DNA of 64,000 bases from Treponema parvum (GTDB lineage Bacteria > Spirochaetota > Spirochaetia > Treponematales > Treponemataceae). Shown here piece by piece: positions 42,541 to 51,457 of this stretch (the first letter of the stretch is position 1; every line of letters begins with the position of its first letter). Position numbers and translations under genes: made by a program. The notes below the pieces were generated by a model. The model did not search any database, had not been told where the DNA came from, and saw nothing but the letters and a program-made list of their open reading frames with translations. The stretch spans positions 62,001 to 126,000 of the forward strand of contig NZ_CP054142.1 in NCBI RefSeq assembly GCF_017893965.1, read 5' to 3'.

Positions 42541-44525
42541 TGGCCTTTGTTCAGTTTTCTCAAGTTTCACTGGCTTTCGGCGGCCGCGACATATTAAAAA
42601 ACGTTTCGATAAACCTGCAGACAGGTTCGAAGGCGGCCTTAACTGGGGCAAACGGAGCCGGAAAATCGACTCTCATAAAGGTAATGGCAGGGCTCACAGC
42701 TCCGGACAGCGGCAAACGCTCGCTGCAAAAGGACACAAGGATCGCCTATCTTCCACAGTCTGGGCTTACACATCACGGCTGCACGCTAATGGAAGAAGCC
42801 GACAAAGCCTTTGACTTCGGATACAAGATACAAGAGGAAATTGAAAACATAGGCGAAAATCTTGCCCGAAACGACAAAAACACAAAAAATCTTCTTGAGA
42901 GGCATGCGTTTTTGATGAACGAACTTGAAAGCTCCGGGTGGCACATGAGAAGTGCGACGGCAGAGTCCGTATTGTTGGGACTGGGCTTTACAAAAGAAGA
43001 TATGCATAAAAAAACCGAAGAATTTTCCGGCGGATGGCAGATGCGCATAGCTCTTGCCAAGGTTCTTATGCAAAATCCCGATATCCTGCTTTTGGACGAA
43101 CCAACGAACTATCTGGATCTTGAAGCCCGCAGCTGGCTTGAGCGCTTTTTGCAAAACTACAAGGGCGGATTCCTTTTAGTGAGTCACGACCGCTATTTTT
43201 TGGACGTTACCATCAACGAAGTTTACGAGCTTTTCGGGGGAAATTTAAAACGCTATCCCGGAAATTTTTCTCACTATGAAAAAGTTCGTGAAGTAGAACT
43301 TCAAACCCTTATTGCCCAATACGAGCAACAGCAGGAAGAGATTCAACATCTTGAAGATTACATACGACGTTTCGGCGCAAAGGCTACGAAGGCTTCTCAG
43401 GCGCAAGACAGACAAAAGCGGCTGGACAAAATAATACGCATAGAAATTCCCGAATCGCTTAAAAAAATACATTTTACGTTTCCTAAAGCGCCCCATGCCG
43501 GAAAAATAGTGCTCAGGATGAACGGAATCTCTAAAACCTATGACGGAAAGGTCAATGTTCTTAACAACCTTGATCTGGTTTTGGAAAACGGGGAGCGGCT
43601 TGTTGTAGCAGGTTACAACGGAGCCGGAAAAACGACGCTGCTGCGTATCATTTCAGGAGAGGACAAAGATTTTAAAGGTGAAATAATACCGGGAGCCGGA
43701 GTAAAAATAGGGTATTTTTCTCAGGACATCGCAGAGACGATCAAAGGCGGCGAGTCCGTAATGGATTTTATGGAAAAAGAATCGCCGCTTGAGCTTATTC
43801 CCAAACTGCGCGGCATGCTCGGAGCATTTTTATTCCGCGGGGACGACGTGTTTAAAAGCCTTGACGTGCTATCAGGGGGCGAAAAAAGCCGCCTTGCCCT
43901 GCTCCGTCTTCTTTTGCATCCGGTAAACCTGCTGGTCCTCGACGAGCCGACAAACCACTTGGATATGCATTCAAAAGACGTGCTTTTACAAGCTTTAAAA
44001 GACTTCGGCGGGACGGTAGTATTCGTAAGCCACGACAGAGGGTTTATAGAAGGCCTTGCCACCCGTGTGCTTGAGCTCAAGCCCGGACGCTCAAGAAATT
44101 TTCCCGGCGATTATCATTATTATCTTGAGCGGCTGGAAGCGGAAAACCGTGAGGCGGCGACTGACGCATCCAATGCGTCGGCGTCAAGAGCCGCAAAAGG
44201 CGCGTCGGCCGCAACAGGGGCACAGGGCGCGAAGACTCCGGCTGCATCAAGTGCGGCGGAATTGCCGGCTTCTTATGAAGAGCAAAAAGCTCTCCGCTCT
44301 CAAAAACGCAAAAAAGAAAACAAAGTCAACAATATTGAAGCCTTGATTCTTCAAAACGAAGATAAAAAAAAACAGCTTGAAAATGAAATGGCGAAGCCTG
44401 AAATTTACAGCAACGGCGAAAAATGCAAGTCGATTCAAACTAAAATAAGCGAAATCGACAATCTGCTTGACGACCTGAATTTTCAGTGGGAAAAGGCGAT
44501 GGAGGATTTGGAAAAATATCGATAA
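42537..44525 (+). CDS. ABC-F family ATPase
   Basis: 662 residues, two ATPase domains and no membrane part. Walker A GANGAGKST near residue 38 and GYNGAGKTT near 361; signatures FSGGWQMR and LSGGEKSR; Walker B ILLLDEPTN and LLVLDEPTNHLD. The linker contains YEQQQEEIQHLEDYIRRFGAKATKASQAQDR, as in Uup/YheS-type ABC-F proteins that act on the ribosome. A Ala/Ser-rich spacer (about 540-580) and a C-terminal coiled coil (about 585-662, EDKKKQLENEMAKPEIY) follow. Which ABC-F subgroup is unclear. Start overlaps the lipoprotein stop. Confidence 0.92.
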   Translation: MMAFVQFSQVSLAFGGRDILKNVSINLQTGSKAALTGANGAGKSTLIKVMAGLTAPDSGKRSLQKDTRIAYLPQSGLTHHGCTLMEEADKAFDFGYKIQEEIENIGENLARNDKNTKNLLERHAFLMNELESSGWHMRSATAESVLLGLGFTKEDMHKKTEEFSGGWQMRIALAKVLMQNPDILLLDEPTNYLDLEARSWLERFLQNYKGGFLLVSHDRYFLDVTINEVYELFGGNLKRYPGNFSHYEKVREVELQTLIAQYEQQQEEIQHLEDYIRRFGAKATKASQAQDRQKRLDKIIRIEIPESLKKIHFTFPKAPHAGKIVLRMNGISKTYDGKVNVLNNLDLVLENGERLVVAGYNGAGKTTLLRIISGEDKDFKGEIIPGAGVKIGYFSQDIAETIKGGESVMDFMEKESPLELIPKLRGMLGAFLFRGDDVFKSLDVLSGGEKSRLALLRLLLHPVNLLVLDEPTNHLDMHSKDVLLQALKDFGGTVVFVSHDRGFIEGLATRVLELKPGRSRNFPGDYHYYLERLEAENREAATDASNASASRAAKGASAATGAQGAKTPAASSAAELPASYEEQKALRSQKRKKENKVNNIEALILQNEDKKKQLENEMAKPEIYSNGEKCKSIQTKISEIDNLLDDLNFQWEKAMEDLEKYR

Positions 44526-44613
44526 ACGCGGCATCCGCTCATTTCAATTTATCGGCGCCCTGCGGTTCTTACTCGCACCCTTGCCGCAAGCGCGCTTATT
44601 GATCAGCTCTTAA

Positions 44614-44642
44614 TTGAGCGAAGGCGCAAAAAGATATATAAT
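44614..44642 (+). promoter_or_regulatory. Promoter upstream of galE
   Basis: TTGAGC (44614-44619), 17 bases, TATAAT (44637-44642). Transcription would begin near 44649, about 230 bases ahead of galE. Confidence 0.6.
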
Positions 44643-44657
44643 TCCGAAAGGAGACAT

Positions 44658-44698
44658 GATAAAAAGCACCGTCTGAAATATCGCCGTCGCTTTTTATC
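44658..44698 (+). terminator. Hairpin with T run in galE leader
   Basis: GATAAAAAGC (44658-44667) pairs perfectly with GCTTTTTATC (44689-44698). It could end the ABC-F transcript or attenuate the transcript from 44649. Confidence 0.5.
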
Positions 44699-44772
44699 TC
44701 GAGTTTGCATGGTTGTTTGCGTAAAGCATGTATACATATCGTTTTGAAAAAAATTAATATGATACATTACAT

Positions 44773-44857
44773 TTTCGCAAACTCGATTATTTATTGCGCT
44801 TTCTCAACTGATGTTTGCGAAAGCGCGGAAAAAACTTTTTCGGAAGTTGAAACTTCC
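44773..44857 (+). promoter_or_regulatory. Alternating hairpins in galE leader
   Basis: TTTCGCAAAC (44773-44782) pairs with GTTTGCGAAA (44813-44822); GCGCTTTC (44796-44803) pairs with GAAAGCGC (44819-44826). The two right arms share GAAA, so the stems exclude each other. A further stem GGAAGT-TGAA-ACTTCC (44842-44857) precedes the galE start. Not a known riboswitch family that I can name. Confidence 0.5.
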
Positions 44858-44882
44858 TGTAAAAGTTTTTATGGGAGAAAAA

Positions 44883-45854
44883 ATGAAAGTATTGGTTATA
44901 GGCGGTGCGGGATATATAGGCAGCCATGTCGTAAAAGAGCTCATGAAAAACGGACACAAGATTTGTGTCTTTGACAATCTTTCGACGGGGCTTATCCGAA
45001 ATCTTTTTCCGAAAAACGACTTTATAGCCGGTGACATAATGGTTGAAGAGCACGTAAACTCCGCGTTTTCGCAAGGCTTCGATGCGTTTATTCATCTGGC
45101 GGCTTATAAGGCTGCAGGAGAATCTATGATCGTTCCGGAAAAATATTCATCTCACAACATAAGCGGAACGATCAATATTCTTAACGGCGCATTGGCTCAC
45201 AACTGCGCGAACATGGTGTTTTCGTCGTCCGCGGCGGTGTTCGGAGAACCCAAATATTTGCCGATCGATGAAAAACATCCTACGGAACCTGAAAACTATT
45301 ACGGATACACGAAACTCGCCATAGAACAGATATTGGGATGGTACGCAAGATTAAAAGGGCTCAACTTTGCGGCATTGAGATACTTTAACGCCGCAGGCTA
45401 CGACCCCGAAGGCGTCTTATGCGGTCTTGAACAGAATCCCGCCAATTTGCTGCCGGTAATAATGGAAGTTGCCTGCGGCATGCGCAAAGAACTGAAAATT
45501 TTCGGCAACGACTATGAAACGCGCGACGGCACCTGCATAAGGGATTACGTTCACGTGACGGATCTTGCCGCCGCTCATGTAAAAGCGCTCGATTACATCG
45601 TTAAGAAAAACGAAAGCATAACCGTGGGGCTGGGCAGCGAAAAAGGAATAACCGTGCTTGAAATGCTCGAAGCCGCCCGCAGGATCACAGGCAAACTGAT
45701 TCCCGCAGAATATGCGCCGCGGCGAAAAGGAGATCCGGCTGCCCTTGTGGCTTCTTCTTCGTTTGCCCGCGAAAAACTCGGCTGGAAAGCCTTGCATTCC
45801 GACATAGAAACCCTTGTAAGCTCAACGTGGAAAGCTTACTTAAAAAACGCTTAA
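44883..45854 (+). CDS. galE: UDP-glucose 4-epimerase
   Basis: 323-residue short-chain dehydrogenase fold. The NAD motif GGAGYIGSHV opens the protein, and the YYGYTK motif (near 139) holds the catalytic Tyr and Lys; SSSAAVFGEP supplies the Ser. ALRYFNAAGYDPEG and RDGTCIRDYVHVTDLA are GalE-specific blocks. Interconverts UDP-glucose and UDP-galactose for glycan synthesis. The start at 44883 follows GGGAGAAA; an in-frame ATG at 44811 would lie inside the hairpin leader and add a basic stretch unlike GalE. Confidence 0.95.
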   Translation: MKVLVIGGAGYIGSHVVKELMKNGHKICVFDNLSTGLIRNLFPKNDFIAGDIMVEEHVNSAFSQGFDAFIHLAAYKAAGESMIVPEKYSSHNISGTINILNGALAHNCANMVFSSSAAVFGEPKYLPIDEKHPTEPENYYGYTKLAIEQILGWYARLKGLNFAALRYFNAAGYDPEGVLCGLEQNPANLLPVIMEVACGMRKELKIFGNDYETRDGTCIRDYVHVTDLAAAHVKALDYIVKKNESITVGLGSEKGITVLEMLEAARRITGKLIPAEYAPRRKGDPAALVASSSFAREKLGWKALHSDIETLVSSTWKAYLKNA

Positions 45855-45926
45855 AAGTTTATCCGGAGCTGCCGAAAGCTTAAAATTTCGGACAGCCCTT
45901 GATATTTAAAATACACGGAGGAAAAT

Positions 45927-47162
45927 ATGGCAAATTCTAATGAAGAGCTGAAAAAGCTGAAAGATTTTATAAAAAATTCCCGCAAAGACATGATAAATCT
46001 GGAAACGCTTCTTACATCCGTTCCCGCATTGGCGCCGGAAAACGGAGGCGTAGGCGAATACGACAAGGCGGAGGCCTTGATCAAATGGCTTTCGGACAGG
46101 GGATTAAAAAATATCGAACGCTATGACGCGCCCGATAAAAGGGCAAAAAACGGCGTCCGCCCGAACATCGTGCTTACGATTCCCGGAAAAAGTGACGAAT
46201 ACTCGCTGTGGATAATGTCGCACTTGGACGTAGTTCCTCCCGGAGAAATTTCTTTATGGAATTCCGATCCGTGGAAGGTTGTCGAAAAAGATGGAAAATT
46301 GATCGGCCGCGGCGTGGAAGACAACCAGCAGGGGCTTGTTTCATCCGTTTTTGCAGCTCTGGCACTTTTTAAAACGGGGATAATTCCTTCACACACAGTA
46401 AAGCTGCTTTTTATAGCGGACGAAGAAGTGGGATCGAAATACGGAATTAAATATCTTCTTAAAGAACACAATCTGTTTAAAAAACAGGATCTCATCCTTA
46501 TCCCCGACGGAGGAGATCCCAAGGGCGAAACGATCGAAATCGCCGAAAAAAACATCCTGTGGATGCGCTTCCACACCGTAGGAAAACAGTCGCACGGTTC
46601 CATGCCTAACAAGGGCAAAAACGCCTGTGTTGCGGCGGCGGATTTAATGCTCCGCATAAACGATCTTGAAAAGCGCTTCGATAAAAAAGACGATATTTTT
46701 GATCCGCCGTATTCAACCTTCCAGCCGACCATGCACCTTGCAAACGTTTCGGGCGTAAATATAATTCCCGGGGACGACGTAAGCTGTGCCGACTGCCGCA
46801 TACTGCCCTGCTATAAGATAAAAGATGTCTTAAAAGAAGTTGAGGCTATTTATACCGAAGTAGAAAAAAAATACGGCGTAAAAATCGAGCTTGAACTCCT
46901 CCAGGCGGAAGAATCTCCGGCCACTCCGGCGGACGCCCCGATTGTAAAAAAACTTTCAAAAACGCTCAAAGAAGTACACGGAATTAAGGCGAGAACCATA
47001 GGGATCGGAGGGGGAACCGTAGGCGGCGATCTCAGAAAGGCGGGATACAACGCCGCTGTGTGGAGCACATTGGACGAAGTGTGTCATCAGCCAAACGAAT
47101 ACAGCGTCATCGCCAATACGGAAGCGGACGCATATACAATGGCGGCTTTGATGCTCGACTGA
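45927..47162 (+). CDS. M20 family metallopeptidase
   Basis: 411 residues. The di-zinc site is visible as WIMSHLDVVPPGE (His-x-Asp), GRGVEDNQQG (Asp), ADEEVGSKYG (Glu-Glu) and a C-terminal CHQPNE (His). IGIGGGTVGGDLRK is the lid-domain Gly-rich block. Relatives include dipeptidases, ArgE and DapE; the FDPPYSTFQPT segment and length favour a dipeptidase or Xaa-His type, but substrate is open. Cytoplasmic, no signal peptide. Ribosome site CGGAGG before the ATG. Confidence 0.88.
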   Translation: MANSNEELKKLKDFIKNSRKDMINLETLLTSVPALAPENGGVGEYDKAEALIKWLSDRGLKNIERYDAPDKRAKNGVRPNIVLTIPGKSDEYSLWIMSHLDVVPPGEISLWNSDPWKVVEKDGKLIGRGVEDNQQGLVSSVFAALALFKTGIIPSHTVKLLFIADEEVGSKYGIKYLLKEHNLFKKQDLILIPDGGDPKGETIEIAEKNILWMRFHTVGKQSHGSMPNKGKNACVAAADLMLRINDLEKRFDKKDDIFDPPYSTFQPTMHLANVSGVNIIPGDDVSCADCRILPCYKIKDVLKEVEAIYTEVEKKYGVKIELELLQAEESPATPADAPIVKKLSKTLKEVHGIKARTIGIGGGTVGGDLRKAGYNAAVWSTLDEVCHQPNEYSVIANTEADAYTMAALMLD

Positions 47163-47187
47163 ATCCGGACGGCATAAGGAATTGCAC

Positions 47188-48519
47188 ATGAAAAAAGCCG
47201 GGCACCTTCCTATATCACTTCTCGTTTTATTTTCAGGTTTCGCTCTTTTTTCATGTGCCACAACGGCGGATTACGATTTTTCAAGCATAGACGCTTCGTT
47301 AAAAAACGCGGACTATGAGGCCGTCTATTCCGAGCTTGAAGCCGATTCTAAAAGGCTTTATTCAAAAAACGACATTGTTTTGGAAAATCTCGACAAGGGA
47401 ATCGTATCTCACTATGCAGGGAATTCAAAGCGGTCCAACGAGGAATTATCCTTAGCGGAAAGAAAAATAGACGAATTTTACGCAAAGAGTATTTCCCAAG
47501 CCGTAGCGTCTTTTTTGGTCAACGACACTGTAAAAGATTACGCTGGCAGCACTTATGAAAACATATACACGAATATTTTTATGTCGCTGAATTATCTTAA
47601 AATGAACAAATTCGACGACGCTTTCGTGGAAATCCGGCGTTTTAACAATAAGCTGCAAGAAATAATATCGCAAAATCAAGTGGCCATTGCAAAAGCAAAA
47701 CAGTCTCTGGCCGAAAACAACGGCGAACTTCCCGATTCCGATATAAAATTTCATAATTCGGCTTTTGCGCGTTACATCAGCATGCTCATATACCGTGCCG
47801 ACGGAGATTCCGATAACGCGGGAGTCGATCTTAAATTGCTGAAGGACGCCTTTGCTCTTCAACCCGACCTGTACGATTTTTCGCTTCCGTCTTCCGTCGA
47901 TTCGGAGCTGGACGTTCCGCCTAAAATGGCGCGCCTTAATGTGATAAGCTTTTCAGGGCTCGCTCCGGTTAAGACGGAAAACAATTTCAGGCTGTTTTTA
48001 GGGGACACGTACTATAAACTGTCTTTGCCAGAAATGCAAAAAAGAACATCAGGCGTCGCCGGCGCAAAAATTTTTGTAGAGTCCAAAGCCGTCTCCCAAA
48101 AGACGGAGGGAAGCCTTGAAAAAATCGAGAGCATTGAAAACATTGCACTGGACACGTATAAACAAGAATATGCGATGCTTTTTGCAAGATCGCTTTTGCG
48201 CTCGATTTCAAAAGCGACGATGACCGGTGTGTTGAAAAACCAATCGGAAAAATACGACGGAGCTGCGGGGCTTGCGCTCAGCCTGCTTTCGTTCGCTTCT
48301 TCTATTTCAACGGAAGTTACGGAACGCGCTGACGTCCGCACGGGAAGGTTTTTTCCCGCGAGCGTTTACGTCGCAGGGCTTACGCTGGAGCCCGGAACAT
48401 ATGATATAAAAATCGTCTATTACAACAGTAACGGATCTCCCGTTTGGGAGCATGACATATACGGCTATCAAATAAGTGCGGAAAAACTCAACCTCATAGA
48501 ATCTTTTTGCTTAAAATAA
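47188..48519 (+). CDS. COG3014-like lipoprotein
   Basis: 443 residues. The lipobox FSC (Cys near 23) after a hydrophobic signal marks it as a lipoprotein. The helical middle (about 40-220; LAERKIDEFYAKSISQAVASFLVNDTVKDYAGSTYENIYTNIFMSLNYLKM) is a TPR-like region, and the C-terminal part (about 260-440) includes RADVRTGRFFPASVYVAGLTLEPGTYDIKIVY. The pattern matches the uncharacterised COG3014 family. ATG at 47188 with TAAGGA 8 bases upstream is chosen over a TTG at 47182. Likely an envelope protein expressed with the M20 gene upstream. Confidence 0.75.
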   Translation: MKKAGHLPISLLVLFSGFALFSCATTADYDFSSIDASLKNADYEAVYSELEADSKRLYSKNDIVLENLDKGIVSHYAGNSKRSNEELSLAERKIDEFYAKSISQAVASFLVNDTVKDYAGSTYENIYTNIFMSLNYLKMNKFDDAFVEIRRFNNKLQEIISQNQVAIAKAKQSLAENNGELPDSDIKFHNSAFARYISMLIYRADGDSDNAGVDLKLLKDAFALQPDLYDFSLPSSVDSELDVPPKMARLNVISFSGLAPVKTENNFRLFLGDTYYKLSLPEMQKRTSGVAGAKIFVESKAVSQKTEGSLEKIESIENIALDTYKQEYAMLFARSLLRSISKATMTGVLKNQSEKYDGAAGLALSLLSFASSISTEVTERADVRTGRFFPASVYVAGLTLEPGTYDIKIVYYNSNGSPVWEHDIYGYQISAEKLNLIESFCLK

Positions 48520-48570
48520 ACAATATACTGCGACCTGTGCGGCCGGCTAGTGATGTGCGCGTTTTGCTTT

Positions 48571-49638
48571 TCAGCGGACTTTTAAGAAGACGCCTATGAG
48601 CGCAACTGTAATCAAAAGCTGCATGATCATAAATTTTACTAAAACCTGCGTAGGAGACCATCCTCTGTTTTTCCGCATGTGATCGTGCAGCGGAAACCGT
48701 ATGCTGTTCAGCACGTGTATGTGACAAAAACGTATGAGAGCCACCTTTACAAGCCCCATGCCGCCGTTCACAAAGATCATTGAAGACGTAGCTAAAATTA
48801 AAAAAGGGTTCCCCGTAACCATAACGCACACGCCTATATAAAATCCCAGCGCACGGCTTCCCGCGTCGCCCATCAACACCTTACTGGGATAAGCGTTGTG
48901 CCACAGATATCCCATTAAAACTCCCGACAGACAAAATGTCATCACGGCCCAGTTGGCGCCCGCAGCCAGGTGAGGAACCAGAAGATATGTAGCTATTACC
49001 TTGTGTCCCAACACAAAATAAAAAACACAGCTAAGCGTTATCAGTGCGATGAGGACTAGCGTCGAAGAAAGTCCGTCGACTCCGTCGGTGCAGTTGGTAG
49101 TGTTTATGGAAACCCACAGCATGAGGGTTGTTATCGCTATGTACAGCGCTCCGGGAATACGCACGGGATTTGTTATAAAAGGAAGCCAAAAATGAATTCC
49201 GTCGACGCTGCTTTCTGCGGTAAAAAAATATAAAACAAAGGCGGCTGAAAGACTTATGATCAGGTCAAGAAGCCCCTTTTTGTATTCTCCCCAGCTTTTT
49301 ATGCTGGCGTCGTCAAAAAAGCCTGTAAGCATGGTTACAAAAGTAAGAACCAATATGCAAAGCTGGAGCTTTGTTACGGGAGCCGTAATAAGCGTCAAAA
49401 TGATAAAAAACGTTATAAAAACGCTGCCCGCTCCGGTAGGTTTCCCCTTGGAAGCTTCCGCCGCCAGCGTAAATTCTCGGCCGCGATCGGCCGGTAAAAT
49501 TCCGTAAAATTTAGGCAAAAAAAACTTTATGGATAAGAAACCTACGTATAAAGCGATGGCAATAAGAACCGTGTACGACTGCAAAAGTCTTGCGGGACCG
49601 AAATACTGCTGTAAAAAAGAGCCTATGTGATAAAGCAT
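48571..49638 (-). CDS. mraY: Phospho-MurNAc-pentapeptide transferase
   Basis: 355 residues, about ten membrane segments. Transfers phospho-MurNAc-pentapeptide from UDP to undecaprenyl phosphate, giving lipid I. Motifs: GFFDDASIKSWGEYKKG (near 115, metal and lipid binding Asp pair), TNCTDGVDGLSST (near 190), MGDAGSRALGF (near 255) and the late cytoplasmic RFPLHDHMRKNRGWS, where the usual HHH reads HDH. It sits outside any dcw-type cluster, next to purH. Ribosome site GAGGAAG. Confidence 0.92.
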   Translation of the reverse strand: MLYHIGSFLQQYFGPARLLQSYTVLIAIALYVGFLSIKFFLPKFYGILPADRGREFTLAAEASKGKPTGAGSVFITFFIILTLITAPVTKLQLCILVLTFVTMLTGFFDDASIKSWGEYKKGLLDLIISLSAAFVLYFFTAESSVDGIHFWLPFITNPVRIPGALYIAITTLMLWVSINTTNCTDGVDGLSSTLVLIALITLSCVFYFVLGHKVIATYLLVPHLAAGANWAVMTFCLSGVLMGYLWHNAYPSKVLMGDAGSRALGFYIGVCVMVTGNPFLILATSSMIFVNGGMGLVKVALIRFCHIHVLNSIRFPLHDHMRKNRGWSPTQVLVKFMIMQLLITVALIGVFLKVR

Positions 49639-49666
49639 ACTTCCTCGGTAATATCAGTTTCAGGAT

Positions 49667-51295
49667 CTAGTGTTTGAAATGCCGTGTTCCTGTAAATACC
49701 ATCGCTATACCCAGTTCGTCGCAAGCCTTTATGGAATCTTCGTCGCGGATAGAACCGCCGGGCTGAACTATGGCCTTTATGCCGTACTTTGCCGCAACGC
49801 GCACGGTATCGTCGAACGGAAAGAACGCATCGCTTATGAGCACTTCCGCATTTTTGTTGTCCGAAGTCGCACCGGATTGGACGACTTTTTGCGCCCGTTC
49901 CAAAGCCTGTTCCGCAGCCCAGATCCTGTTCGTCTGTCCGCAGCCTATGCCTATAGCCATTTGGTCTTTAATGACCAAAATGGCGTTTGATTTTGCGAAC
50001 ATGGCGATTGTCATTCCGAATGCCATCTCGTTTACTTGAGCCGCCGTGGGCTTAGCCTTTGTCACTATGTCCCACTTTTCAAAAAGCGTGTCGTCGGAAC
50101 TCTGAATCAAAGCTCCGCCGTCGACAGAAAGATAGCTGTGTTTTTCATCCGCCGGAATTTCGGCGACGATAAGACGAAGATTCTTTTTTTCTTCGAATAC
50201 TTTAAGAGCGCCGTCGGTAAAGCCGGGCGCCACGATAACTTCAAGAAAGCATTTTTTCATCTCAAGAGCAGCGTTTTCATCGATAACGGCGCTGCATCCT
50301 AAAATTCCGCCGAAAATTGAAACGGAATCGCAGTTGTATGTTTTTTTGTACGAATCCAAGACGTTTTTTCCTAAGGCGGCGCCGCAGGGCGTGTTGTGCT
50401 TTAATGCGATCGTAAAAACGCTGCCTGAAACGGAAGCAAAATTAGCGGTAACCTCATTGCCGTCTCTGTCTTTGCCCTTTACGGGAAGCGCGTTTTTAAC
50501 GAACTTCGAATAAGCGCAGACTCCCTTCCAAGCGACGTCCAGATCACGGATGTTGTTATAAGAAAGCTCTTTGCCCTGAAGCTGCTTCATTCCGCCGAAG
50601 GCGCCCTTACGGTCTGCAGAAACGTATAAGCATGCGCTTTGATGACTGTTTTCGCCGTAACGCAGCATCTGCTGTTTTTTTAGAGAAAGCGCATAGTATT
50701 CCGGATATTCGTCTTCTCCCGTTTCGCCGAGCATAAAGCGGGAAATCGCTGCGTCGTACGCCGCCGTAAGGTTAAACACCTTTCCCGCCATCCTTCGCCG
50801 GAATTCGATGGAAAGATCGTCGTTTTTTATTCCTTTTATAGCCTTGGCATAATCCGCAGGATCGGTCAAAACCAGAACATCCTGATAGTTTTTTGCGGCG
50901 GCGCGCAGCATAGTGGGACCGCCTATATCGATAAATTCAACCGTATCGTTAAACGAGAGATCCTCCTGCACTTTTTCAAAAAACGGATAAAGATTGACGC
51001 AGACAAGATCAATTAATTTTATGGAAAGTTCTTCGAGTTTTGCAATATGAGCGGCGTTATCGCGCCGGGCAAGGATACCTGCGTGAACAGAAGGGTGTAA
51101 TGTCTTTACCCGCCCGTCCAGACATTCGGGAAAACCTGTAACGGAACTTACGTCAGTTACAGGTATCTTATTTTGAGCCAGATAAGAGGCCGTTCCCCCT
51201 GTAGAAAGAATTTCCCAGCCGGCCTCATTCAAAAAAGAGGCAAGCTCAAGTATTCCTTCTTTTTTGAAAACGCTGATAATAGCCCGTTTTTTCAT
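49667..51295 (-). CDS. purH: AICAR transformylase/IMP cyclohydrolase
   Basis: 542-residue bifunctional enzyme of the last two purine-synthesis steps. The N-terminal cyclohydrolase domain shows [48 protein letters not shown] and [17 protein letters not shown]. The transformylase domain has [22 protein letters not shown] and GCSAVID, ending [29 protein letters not shown]. The start ATG at 51295 (MKKRAII) is used with AGGGGTG upstream rather than the in-frame 51310. A riboswitch was not seen upstream. Confidence 0.96.
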   Translation of the reverse strand: MKKRAIISVFKKEGILELASFLNEAGWEILSTGGTASYLAQNKIPVTDVSSVTGFPECLDGRVKTLHPSVHAGILARRDNAAHIAKLEELSIKLIDLVCVNLYPFFEKVQEDLSFNDTVEFIDIGGPTMLRAAAKNYQDVLVLTDPADYAKAIKGIKNDDLSIEFRRRMAGKVFNLTAAYDAAISRFMLGETGEDEYPEYYALSLKKQQMLRYGENSHQSACLYVSADRKGAFGGMKQLQGKELSYNNIRDLDVAWKGVCAYSKFVKNALPVKGKDRDGNEVTANFASVSGSVFTIALKHNTPCGAALGKNVLDSYKKTYNCDSVSIFGGILGCSAVIDENAALEMKKCFLEVIVAPGFTDGALKVFEEKKNLRLIVAEIPADEKHSYLSVDGGALIQSSDDTLFEKWDIVTKAKPTAAQVNEMAFGMTIAMFAKSNAILVIKDQMAIGIGCGQTNRIWAAEQALERAQKVVQSGATSDNKNAEVLISDAFFPFDDTVRVAAKYGIKAIVQPGGSIRDEDSIKACDELGIAMVFTGTRHFKH

Positions 51296-51457
51296 ATGGC
51301 ACCCCTGCATCGCAATAGATGTAACATATTACCAAAAAACACTCACATTTTCAATGAGGCAGTTGAGATGTAGCTGAAATGCGCCTAGGCGACTTGCACG
51401 CACACAAAGCGCGAAATTTCCCGGCAACCGCCGTTGTCGACCGTATCAGTGTCCGTG

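Larger units (their letters stand above)
44526..44882 (+). other. Structured 357-base leader/intergenic region before galE
   Basis: No convincing gene. Contains a TTGAGC-N17-TATAAT promoter (44614-44642), a 10-bp inverted repeat with T run (44658-44698), two mutually exclusive hairpins using GTTTGCGAAAGCGC, and a TGAA-loop palindrome. Details are given in the separate entries. Confidence 0.7.

Noticed and set aside
44656-44676. Leader peptide gene MIKSTV
   Set aside because: Ribosome site is only 2 bases from the ATG and the codons show no regulatory pattern; kept only as part of the leader finding.
51296-51457. Purine riboswitch upstream of purH
   Set aside because: The conserved three-way junction sequences of the purine class are not visible on the minus strand.
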